Assembly: GCF_021018805.1 (NCBI RefSeq) | Contig: NC_086247.1 | Span: forward strand, 91,062,140-91,126,139 | Reading direction: 5' to 3' | Origin: Prinia subflava | Taxonomy: Eukaryota > Chordata > Aves > Passeriformes > Cisticolidae | DNA: 64,000 nucleotides | Shown: positions 22,446 to 32,927 of the stretch, in pieces | Numbering within the stretch: the stretch's first letter is position 1 | Layout: every line of letters starts with the position of its first letter | Made by a program: the position numbers and the translations under genes | Notes under the pieces: generated by a model | Told to the model about the DNA's origin: nothing | Seen by the model: only the letters and a program-made list of their open reading frames with translations | Databases searched by the model: none

Positions 22446-23327
22446 GAATATGTGTTTTCATTATAAAAGCATTTTTTGTTGGAAAACGGTCTCTGTGGTT
22501 GAAGGTAAGTCACTGCTTATAGCAAGTCTTTTAAGCTAAGAATTTGCAAAGTCAACAGCCCCTCTAAGACACTGAACAGAAATAACATAAGGAAAATTAT
22601 TATTGTAGACTAACTTAACAGCCCCTCTAAATTAATGAATTTATACTGAAGACTTTCACTTTTTTATTTAAAAAATTATGTTTTATACTAAGTTACAGGA
22701 TTTGACACCTTCTCAAATTAGACAAGCGATAATTCAGTTTCTAGAATGACTTTTCTGTTGGTCTTATCTTCCCAAAGCAGATGGTTCTATATATGTCCAT
22801 GGAATCAGTACATGTTGGCCTGCAGGCTTGTGCATCTGACAAATAGTTGCTAAAATAAGTATTTAAGACTAATTTTAAACACAGGGTCTATTCTGCTAAA
22901 AAGAGATACTGTGCAAATAAATTTCTATTTAGGGCAGGTGGAAGGAAGAAATGAAAGATTGTGGAGCACCAGCATCTTGGAATTACCAAAGTGTCAGCAA
23001 ACCAGCACTTCTTGGAGAGTGTTTAAGCAAGGAATAAATTCAATGTGTCATTCAGAAAAAATATGCTATAAATAGAACATAATTATTATCTCCCAGTCCA
23101 TAAAATCTTCAAGTGTTGTGTAAAAGCTTGTTACTCCCAGTCTTTGTGCATAGACAAAATCTTCTCTCATTTACTCTGTCTTTTTAATACTGTCTCATCA
23201 TATATACCACATGTATTTTTTGGCCTTCCAAAAATTTAGAAAATCCCTCCATGTATTTCCAAACACAAATCTGACAAAGAGATTTAAACTCAAGGAATGA
23301 GCATGTTGGTACAGGCAAGAATCTGTT
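22446..23327. other. Intergenic DNA, nothing recognised
   Basis: AT-rich sequence between the MCUR1 3' end and the next CR1 copy. No gene, RNA or repeat was recognised. Confidence 0.6.
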
Positions 23328-23955
23328 ACAGAATCACAGAATGGTTTGGGTTGCAAGGAACCTTGAAGATCATCTTGTTCCAACCCCTCTGCCATGGGCA
23401 GGGACACCTTTCATAGCCCAGGCTGCTCAAAGCCCCATCCAGCCTGGCCTTGAACACTGCCAGGACTGGGACATCCACAGCTTCTCTGGGCAACCTGTCC
23501 CAGTGCCTTGCCACCCTCACAGTAAAGGTCACCTTACTAATACCTCATCTGAACTGACGGTCTTTGAGCTTAAAGCCATCACCCCTTGTCCTGTCACTAC
23601 ATGCCTTTGTACTCAGTCCCTCTCCAGCTTTCATGTAGCCCTTCTTCAGGTACTGGAAGGTGCTCCAAGGTCTCTCTCCAGAGCCTTCTCTTCTCTGGGC
23701 GGAACAGTCCCATCTCTCAGCCTGTCTTCATGGAGAGAGGTGCTCGAGCCCTCTGAGCATCTTCCTGGCCTCTGGACTTGCTTGAGCACACCTATGTCCA
23801 TCTTATTTTGGGACCCCATAGGCAGATGCAGTGCTCCAGGTTTGGTCTCACCAGAGCAGAGTGGCAGAGTTGCCTCCCTCCCCCTGTTGGCCATGCTACT
23901 TTTGATACAGCCAAGATACAATTCACTTTCTGGGCTACAAATGCACGTCTTGAAA
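23328..23955 (-). mobile_element. CR1 LINE, 3'-end fragment, minus orientation
   Basis: It begins with the reversed CR1 terminus (CAGAATCACAGAATGGTTTG), followed by CATCTTGTTCCAACCCCTCT, CATCCAGCCTGGCCTTGAA and further typical text to about 23955. At about 630 bases it is the longest CR1 copy in the window. The long plus-strand open frame across it (from 23341) is a by-product of the retroposon. Confidence 0.93.
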
Positions 23956-24219
23956 GCTGAGAGTCAAATGATCACTAAAGTCATAAATATGAGCTCTTAA
24001 GTTGATAATTCTCCAAATTCGTTTCTGTAAGAGTTTGTATCATGCTGTATGTTGTCTCTAATTGGAATCAGGAGCAATTCTAAATGTACAGAGATACTTT
24101 TCAGCTTTGATTTTTGATTAGCAGAGCTCTGTCAAAAGATGCAAGTGAAAAATAAATGAGATTGTTTTACCACAGAACCACTTGAGCTTTGAAAAGCTAC
24201 AGTAGCTCCCCAGTGATTC

Positions 24220-24357
24220 AGAAATCGCAGAATATTTGCAGTTGGTAAGGGACCCACAATGATCGTCAAGTCCAACTCTCAGGTGAACGGCCTGAATGAG
24301 GATCAAACCCACAACCCTGGCATTATTAGCACCGTGCTCTGACCAATTGACCTGACC
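24220..24357 (-). mobile_element. TguSINE1-like tRNA-derived SINE, minus orientation
   Basis: On the minus strand the element opens with a tRNA-Ile-like A box (TCAATTGGTCAGAGC, 24350-24336), then GTGCTAATAATGCCAGGGTT, and a B box GGTTTGATCC (24309-24300). It ends in a CR1-type tail (GAGTTGGACTTGACGATCAT). The head is nearly complete at its 5' end. This is not a functional tRNA gene, because it lacks paired acceptor arms. Confidence 0.85.
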
Positions 24358-24494
24358 TCATGTATCTGTTCACTTCCTGACTGGCATACAAAGAAATTAA
24401 AAAGAATGAAAGAAAAAAATCCAGAAATCTTAGAGCTCTCACACTCTCTTTAAGCTAATTTCCCAGCTGAAGCTGAGCTCCAGCCCTATTTTGT

Positions 24495-24927
24495 TGTAGC
24501 TTGAATTTCATGGGGTGTCCCCGGCGAGGGTCCCCCGGGAGTCCCCCGGGTCCTAGGGTCCTGGGTGTTCCCGTGCTGGCAGGCAAAGAGACTCCAGACG
24601 GCTGCTGAGGTGCTGATGAGATGAGGGTTTATTCAAAGTCTCACTCCAGGCAGGGATCATGGTCCTGTGGAGAGGGGGAAGGGAAGGGGAGAGGGGGAAG
24701 GGGAGAGGGATGGGGAGGGAGCAGTCCCCGAGGACCACCAGGGCAAAAGAGGAGGAGCCCTCTCGGAATGCACCCTTAACACAGAGGTTCAAAGGGGCGC
24801 GGTAACATTCCCCAGCCAATGAGGTTACAGAGACAGGATACTGCAGGGAGGGTACAGACTTGGGACAAACCATACATTTTCCAGGGGTGAACCAGAGTAT
24901 ACCATTTCCACAAAATGCAATCCCACA
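24495..24927 (-). mobile_element. Solo LTR of an endogenous retrovirus, minus orientation
   Basis: On the minus strand the element starts TGTGGGATTG and ends AAGCTACA, the TG...CA termini of an LTR. It contains an AATAAA at 24633-24628 about 133 bases before its 3' end, a CCAAT-type box (ATTGG) and C-rich promoter-like tracts upstream. The 8-mer CTATTTTG lies immediately outside one end (24928-24935), and an identical 8-mer lies one base outside the other (24486-24493), consistent with a target duplication. No gag, pol or env sequence is adjacent. The avian family cannot be named by eye. Confidence 0.75.
24668..24722. repeat. G/A-rich simple repeat inside the solo LTR
   Basis: Irregular repeats of GGGGAGAGGG and GGAAGGG form a purine-only stretch on the plus strand. 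Confidence 0.8.
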
Positions 24928-27900
24928 CTATTTTGCTTTCAAGAAAAGTCCATTCCTATTGTGAGCATGTAAGAGTAATGGTCTGTCTATACAAACACCG
25001 GTTGTGAGTTTTTCCTGTGAATTTCCCTATTTATATAGCAAAGACAGAATATTCTTTAAGTTTTTTTTTTCTGGAGAAGGAAATTGAGAATCATTCCATT
25101 TGTTGGAAAGCCTAAGTTGCACCAATACTTCTTTGTGTTTTGCAGAACAAATTGAGATCCAGAGTTCTTGTGAAACTGTATTTACTTGTGATATGTTACT
25201 GGGAATATTCTGAGTCTGCCTATTTTGCTTTCCTTCTTGTTTTCAGTAAAAATCCACAAGGGAGCAGTCTCCCTTTCACTGGTATGTATTAGACAAATTG
25301 TTTGCTTCAGGTATTTTATTACTGTTAAATCCCATGCAGTCTAGCCTTTTGTCTCTTGGAAGTGTTGCTTGCATCATTCATTTCTCAGAATGTTGTTGAT
25401 TTGTACTTAAAACCACAAGTTGATAAATAGAAACATATTTTTAATGTAGATACAAAATCTGCTTCAATTTTGCTAACCACAAATGTTTTGGTTTACTAGA
25501 ATAACACTTCTCCTAGTTGTGAATGTTCACTTAAATGACCTTTCCAAAAATGGTGAAATCCTAGCTCCAAGCAGCTATTAACAGCACCTTCAAGATGTTT
25601 TGAGTCATACTGCTTTAGTGGACTTTTGCCTTCTTACTGTTGCTACCATCTGCAGACCTTGCACAGGAAAGCTGGTGAAGTTTTTCATGTGGTTTGGGGT
25701 TTTGGGGTTTTTTAAATCAGCACATTTAGGTAAATTCCTGTAACTAGTTCTTTTGAATTACTGCAAGATGTGAGCAAGACTTAGTTTTGCATCTCCCCAT
25801 TGAGTTTGCAGGAATCAGGTAAACTACCTTTATTTTGATTTCTAAAAATTATCAAAACTCTGCAAGACAATTTACTATTTAACAAAACTGCTATTTAAGG
25901 TCTCTTTTCAAGGAATAAATACACAGTAAAATTATTTTTTAATGTTTTTTATTTGAAAACTATTTATTAGTTTCAAATACGAATGTTTTCTTTTTAATTG
26001 TTTTTGCTTTATTTGTATAGATCTCGAATTTAAAGGAATGTTTGTTGTTTAGGTTTTTCTTGTTGGGTGTTGGGGGTTTTTTTATTTTAGAATAAAGATT
26101 TCTGTATAAGCAATACATTTCCTTTAGTCTCTAAATAGAAAGTTCATTTACAGTCAAATATGTGCCTGGAGTTTTGGGGGTCTCTTTAAGCAGAAAAAAA
26201 ATGCATACTGGCCATCTTTCTCCTGCTGTGTCTTTGTTAGGAAAGCTTCCTTTGGCTTAAAACATATTTTTTACCCTATCAGTAAACATTTTAAAGCAGT
26301 GTTGTTGATTCTTTATTTTACACTTAAGTTCTGTGTCAGAACAGTCTCCCCTGATCCTCAACATACAGTGTTGTAACTACATAGAGATCATCGAGGAAGA
26401 TAACCAGTGTTTGCATAATGTTCCTTTGAAATCTGCCCGTTCCAATGAGGAAGATTTTGGTTTTCTTGGGAGGGTGCCTAGCTGGTATCGAAAACAAAAT
26501 ATTGGAAATGAGTAACAAAATATTGCGGCAAATATCAACCTTGGGCTAATGTTTATCCCTGTAGTGAGGCGTGTCAATGTGGTGTAGTATTTCAGATACC
26601 CCACGCCCGATATACACCCTGTCAAGCTCCTAGAAGTTCATTAGGTTCCCCGTTGTATTCTGAAGTTATATCAGCTTGATTTGAGTCATGAGTAATGCTA
26701 CTCGTGAACAGTCTCTTCTTGTTGCATGAGTAAAAATGTAGTGAGGGGAAAATAAGAAGGGTGGTGTGTTGTTTTGATTGTGGTTTGTTTTCTTTCCCTG
26801 TGGGGAAGTGGCACATGTTCTGTGAGAACTTTAAACAGAGCTGTGTGGTACATGAATATAACAGTGGCATATTTATAGCAAGCAACTGAATTTGGTCAAA
26901 TCCAGTTTGTATACAGAACTCCAGGGTTTGCATCAGAACCCACAGAGACAGTAATAGTTGTCTTGGCGGGGGTGGGGAAGGGAGCAGGGCAGGTTTCTCA
27001 GCATGAAGGGAAAACTCGGCATTTATACTGCTTACACTTTAATCTCCAGCGTGCTTTGGTCTTTCTCCATTGTTAGAAACCCTATAGTCCTCTTGTGCAG
27101 GACTGTTGGGAATGCATGTTACTTCATGAATAGGCAGCTATTAAATGTGTCACTTTTAATTGTGATTTTGGCCAGAATAATGGGTCACTCCAAGTCATTC
27201 TCCTCTCTTTACCCAGGATCTGATTTCTTGTGGTAAAGGTATACTATGCTCTATACGCTTACAAAGTTCAGTGATATAAGAAATTAATAAATACAAAGGG
27301 CACTTCAGAAGCTCCTTTAAAGGCTACTTACCACAACCAGATCCAAATAGTGGCAGGAGATTTTTAAAATCTTTTCTATCATAGCTTTAAAAGAAGCCAA
27401 TTCCTTTGCCTCATGGTTTACATGCAGGGTTCCCTTGCATTCCTTGACTTCAGCTAAGCCAAGCACCTGGCCACCTCTTGTCTGAGCTACCAAGCTCTTC
27501 ACTGAGCATTTGAGACCAGATAAAGTCATTTTTTTTGCCTATTTGAAAAAAAAAACCTCTGCTGGTGCTTAGAAGAGACTGAGCATGTCTAGTGTGGATC
27601 TTGCACATGGATTTTATGGTTTTGTTCAGTGGGGTTTTTGATGTAGTTAGTTACCTTGTCTCATGTGTTACGTTGCACCCCCACTCAGAAGGACTGCGCT
27701 CTGAGATGATTTTAAGAAGGAGCTCAAATTGTACGGAAATTGAGGGGGGAAAAGTGCAAAATAAGACTCACACTTCTAAAAGTCCATAGGAAAATTATCG
27801 CAGAGATGTTAGTATTTTTATTCCCTCTAAAAAGGAACCATGTTTAAACATAAATTGAGTTGATTTATTTCTTTAATCCTTCTAGACACCTTACAGTCTC

Positions 27901-27950
27901 TGCATTGCAGCATGATCCTGTATATGAATTGTTTCATTTTAAATATTCTG

Positions 27951-27968
27951 GTTTGGGCATGCCCAAAC
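27951..27968. other. 18 bp perfect palindrome with a p53-type half-site
   Basis: GTTTGGGCATGCCCAAAC equals its own reverse complement. Its centre GGGCATGCCC fits the p53-family half-site RRRCWWGYYY. No second adjacent half-site was seen. Confidence 0.8.
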
Positions 27969-28350
27969 TACAGCTCTCAAAAAAAGCTGTGCTAAGATTG
28001 CTCTCTCTTTTTACTACGGTAAGAATGCATTCAAGACTTCAGCACATTTAACAATGTACTGTCTGCTGAGCTGCTTAAGCAGTTAACGTGTCTTGTTTGC
28101 AACAGGGTCCCAGTTTGCCCTGAGGTATCAGACCATGCCTGACAAGTTATAAATTTGGTGATTCATAAGGTGCAGCTAACTGGGAATATCTAAGGAAGCT
28201 AATCCTGTTTGATAAAGTGGTAGTCATCAGCTAACAAAGCAAAAATATGCTCTCTGTGAAAGGTAAATGTTCAATAGAAACCTCATCTCCGTTTACTTAA
28301 AGGCCAGTTTTTTGAAAGGTATTTTCTTGTTCTGCTGTTACCTAGCAGTA

Positions 28351-28382
28351 AAAAAAAAAAAAAAAAGAAAAAAAGAAAAAAA
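28351..28382. repeat. A-rich homopolymer tract
   Basis: A run of 17 or more A followed by AAAG-type interruptions. No retroposed gene was recognised next to it. Confidence 0.85.
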
Positions 28383-29137
28383 ACATAGCTCTGTAGTTGG
28401 GCACTCCTAGTTCATTTTCCTTTGCAGTTCCTATCTTCAAATTTTCCATATGTCATGTAATAAATTCTTTTGGATTTTTTTATATGCTATTTGTCATTTC
28501 AACATTGTTTTCAAGCTTTCTTGTCCCTGCCAGGTTGCAGAAAGACTTGGAGGGGGCAGGGTTTTCTTTCAGTGTGTTCTTATTGAGGGATTTTATGTAT
28601 TTCCTAATAAAACTGTGTTCAATGCATTAAAATATGACCAAAGGCTCCCTTGGAAGCCGTTACTTGTTGATTGAAGTTAAAGGCTTATTTATATGGAGGT
28701 TTCATATCAGTCTTCTGACTGATGCTTGTTTAAGTTTTTGTACAAATTGTATTTCAAGTAGCAATTTAAATATTTTGTACACTGTTAGTACACCACCACA
28801 TGCAGCAAAACCGCAAGACCCTGAGGTACTCAAATATCTCTGAATAAAACAAGCCACTGGATCACATAGAAACATATACAAATGTAGGGGGGAAAATTTG
28901 CAAGGTGCTAGAAGTCTGTGCACTGTATAAATATCTAAGATACCAAGATAAGACAGTAGCAACGGTGAAAGAAAACATAAGCAAAGCCAGTCTCTTTGGT
29001 CCATAAATGAAGTTTAAGGCATGTGGCTCCTCTTTGCTGTTGGACAAAACCCAGCAATGGAGACAAGCAGCTGTTCAACAACTGCCTTTGCAGCACGTGT
29101 AGCTGCCTGTTCCTGTAACTGCTGGTAGCAGCATGTT

Positions 29138-29341
29138 AACCCAGAAATTTCTTCACTGTGAAGGTGGTGAGGCACTGGAACAGGCTGCCCAGAGAAGTTG
29201 TGGATGGCCCATCCCTGGAAGTGCTCAAGGTTGGGTAGGGCTCTGAGCAACCTGGTCTAGTGAAAGGTGTCCCTATCCATGGCAGGGGTGTTGGCAACAG
29301 ATAATCTTTAAGGTCACCTCCAACCATTCTCTGATTCTAGT
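29138..29341 (+). mobile_element. CR1 LINE, 3'-end fragment
   Basis: Readable CR1 landmarks are AATTTCTTCACTGTGAAGGT, AGGCACTGGAACAGGCTGCC, the CTCAAGGTTGGG run and the 3' CACCTCCAACCATTC followed by CTCTGATTCTAG. Confidence 0.92.
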
Positions 29342-32028
29342 AAAATGAAGCCTTTTTTTGTGTACTTTTCTGCTGTCCTGGGATGAAGCACATTATTACC
29401 AATAAATGAAGGTTTATATTAACTGCATTAGACTCAGTGTAAAAATCCTAACTTAAACATGTAATTGGGGTTGGCTGGTTTTAGATCTTTTACTTATGTT
29501 GCTCTAAAATACTGTGTTTGGGTTCTGATTGCTAATGACCAAAGGATGATTGTTCCTTGCTAATTATCCTTAGTGAAGTAACAGCTGGGCTAAGTGATAG
29601 ATCTAAGTCAGAATGAGCTGTAGCCACACTGGTGAGATTTCCATAGAGAGATTAGAGAGATAGCCTATGAAAGGCCAAAACGAAGAAAAGTGAGTTGCTT
29701 CTTGAAGCACTGCCTGAGGGGGAGGAATACTTGAAATATATACAGATAATGAAAGGGAAAAGCTCAAGAAATGGTAGCATTAAAGAAGGCCTAGGACCAA
29801 TAGCAGGAGCAAGTTAGTTGCTAAGTTACGAGGCAATTTTGGCCAGCAGCTGTGTAGGTGAGGATGGTTTAACAGGTCTGCGCCAAAGTTCCCATGTTCA
29901 GAGGTTATGTGGAAGCATTGTGTCAGCATCAAATCATCACACACCGAGTGCAGCAATTCTATTGCTTGGAAAGAGACCCACACTGCCAGGGAAAAGACTG
30001 CCTTGCTTTCCACTCCACATAGGGCTGGGACAGCTGGCCAGTGCCTCGCTCAGTCCCACCCTCAGATGAGTCCCTCAAATTCCAGCTCTTACTGGGATAA
30101 TTATACAGGAAAATCCAGCTCTTGGGAGCAGGATGGTAGTTCCTCACTGCTTTTCATAGCACTTCCTGCAAGCACTTCAAACTTCTGCCATCTCAGAAGA
30201 GATCCCAGCCTGCCTGAGGACGAGAAACAATGACCCTTGGCATAATCTTTTCTGCAGTGGGGATGAAATAGGGCCACTGAATGATAAAAAGAGACTCTGC
30301 TCTTTTGCTGGGATCCCAAGGGCCGACAGGCTTTTGTTGCAGAATGGATTCTAGAATTTCCAAGGACAAAGAATGGCCAATTCAGTAATGAGTCCCTAGC
30401 TAGCCAGCATAATAGATTCACTCTATTTAAACTTTGTCCCAAGAGACCTGTACGTGGGTTGCTTTTTTTTAATTTGTGGTCTCTTCTACCACAGAGCTCA
30501 GATCGATGGAAGTGCGCATCAAATATGCAACTGGCACTTGTGATGGAGATTAATACGTATGGTTAAGTACAGCCGTGTGTTACAGAGACTTAGTTCCTTG
30601 CACTGATGCTGTGGACTGATACAGGCTGTTGCCAGAATCTTTCTTTCATTCTTTTTGGTATGTGATAAACGTTAGTCAGCTAGACAGATTTAGGGAGCCA
30701 CACTTGCTCTGTATGACAATTACGATTCTTTGAGCTCTTTCCCTAGTACATCCAATTTCATTTACTGTGGATTGCTACCTCCACTCATTCAGGGAGCTGT
30801 TCAAATAATACAAAGGAAAGAATACTTGGAAATGTAAAAGGAAAATTGCACAAAAAGTATAGCTTTATCAAGAGTAGATTGTGCCAGACTAATGTGGCAG
30901 CTTTCTTTGGTAATAACTGTATAACAGACTTTCTAGGCAAAAGAAACCCTATGGATCTAACAGATCTTGACTACAAGTTCCACATAATCTAACTTGAAGG
31001 AGACACAAAGATAATGCTGTTAAGAAGTTACCTCATGATGGCAAGACAAAAAGAGTTCTGCTCACTGCTGTTCAAGAAAGACCAATTCAAACTGTAAGTG
31101 TTCTGAAGAGGAGCTACCGGGCTGTTCAGAAATATGATTCACTTACCCTAACAAATGAAAACTGAAGTCAAGTGGACTCTCGGAATGCTCTCACAGGTGC
31201 TATGTTATTAGCAAACACAAGAAAAAGGAAAGACTTATTTAAGGTGATGGGCACAGACTTGCACAAGTACACTTAGGGTAGAAATTATAAAGATATTCCT
31301 GACCATCAGAGAATGTAGGATTTGGAATAAGAGTCCAGTAGAAGCAGCAAGAAGAGATGTGGTTGGAAAACTTGCATGAACCAGCAGAGTCACATTATAC
31401 TGTGCTGTGCTTATCTTAGCAAAGATAGAATTCCACAGGGAACTTACCTCTGGTTTAGGCTTATATAAATACTAGAGGGAAATGTTTTTTATTTTTTGGC
31501 TATCTGGAAACTTCTACCAGAACTGTAATACAACATTATATCCACTGGTTTGAATGTCAGGACTATGTCAGCATTCTTTTATGGTAACTTCAGTAGATCA
31601 AAAAACACATGTCATGCCCTAGTGTTCAATGAGTATGAAAAATGTGATTTTTTAAAGCTTGGGGTTTAATTCTTCTTATTTTCTGCAAATGCATATGAAA
31701 TAATTTATTATGAAACTCAAGACATCACTAATGGGCTATTCCCCTCAGTATAACATGAGTTTAAAAGGGGAAACATCTAGATTCTGAAGTGTATTCTGCT
31801 TTATTTTGATCTTGAAATGATATTTTAAATTTCTTTAGCAATATTTTTAATGTATCTACACATCTACTTACAGCTAAAGGTAATTTGTTCTTCAATTATC
31901 CTCCCTTCCTGCAAGGTCCTCAGCAGATGAACAAGCCCAGAGAGAATCTTTAGCCTGGGTACTCTCTGCCTCACCACACCTTGATGGATTCCCTCTCCTG
32001 CTCCCACAAGTCCAAAAAAGGGTAAATG

Positions 32029-32070
32029 TATGTGAAATGTGTGAAATGTGTGAAATGTGTGAAATGTGCA
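32029..32070. repeat. 9 bp minisatellite, GTGTGAAAT unit
   Basis: At least four units of GTGTGAAAT run in tandem, followed directly by a short CA-rich stretch (CACACACATACACACA). Confidence 0.9.
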
Positions 32071-32866
32071 CACACACATACACACATGCAGGGAGGGCAG
32101 GGAAGGACACATCTGCCCTATTTTACATTCACTGTATCCAGCCTTAGTGTTTAAACAGAGTTACTTGTGAACATAACAGCCCTGGTTTCAAAAATCAGTT
32201 TCCCACACTGCTATGAAAAGTTGTTTCTTGGAGTGTCAGAATCCAAGGCTCACAGGCAATTTGGTTGCTTTACAGTCTTCTTGATCTCTCTTTATGATTT
32301 ATACTCTTCCTTATTTAACCCAAAACTGCAGACGCCTCATTTCAGCACAGCCTTAATGCCTTACCCCACTTCAGTCTGGGCACCTCCCAGGGGTACCTCT
32401 GCTGCTCCCCACTGTCCTGGTCCTGCAGAGCCTCTTGCCGGAGAACTGGGGTGCAATTCTAACAGCTGGTTTCAGCCCAACTAAGGCTGATGGGAAGCTG
32501 CAGGCATTTTGAGGAGAACACATGAAATGGAAGCCTTTTCTTGTGTGTTGATGGTACAAGTAGCCTGTGCTCCTTTTCCGTTCACCAACTCCAACTGCTG
32601 GTCGCCATCCAGCTCTGGGATGTTGCAAAACTGCATTGCAAGCCTCTGTGTTCTCATCCTTTGTTCTGAAGCCCCGCTCCTGCTGGCAACACCGTGTTTT
32701 GCCTCTGGCAAAATGACACACATCTGCTGCTCCTCAAGGGCTGTCTGTCACCCTGCCCTCCTCCACCAATATAGGAGTTGCCATAATCGAGATTTTCAGG
32801 TGTGATGGAAGAGGAAATTAAGTGATCTGGGAGATGTAAGCTTTCAGCCTAACCTCTGTTATTTAC

Positions 32867-32927
32867 TTTTTTTTTTTTTTTTTAGTTTTTTTTTGTTGTT
32901 TTTTTTTTTAGTTTTTTTTTAGTTTTT
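32867..32927. repeat. T-rich low-complexity tract
   Basis: T homopolymer runs interrupted by TAG and TTGTTG. Confidence 0.9.

Larger units (their letters stand above)
24936..29137. other. Intergenic DNA, no gene recognised
   Basis: Mostly AT-rich sequence. It contains an 18 bp perfect palindrome at 27951-27968 and an A-rich run at 28351-28382. Overlapping sense and antisense frames near 26333-26518 are 60 codons long with no recognisable features. No exon or RNA gene was supportable. Confidence 0.6.

Noticed and set aside
23341..24000. 219-codon plus-strand open frame
   Set aside because: It lies antisense across a CR1 3' end, which commonly gives such frames.
24280..24357. Possible tRNA-Ile gene on the minus strand
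   Set aside because: A and B boxes are present, but the acceptor and anticodon arms do not pair and the sequence runs into a CR1-type tail, so it is a SINE.
26333..26518. Overlapping 60-codon frames on both strands
   Set aside because: No recognisable domain, splice site or conservation signal. Such frames are expected by chance.
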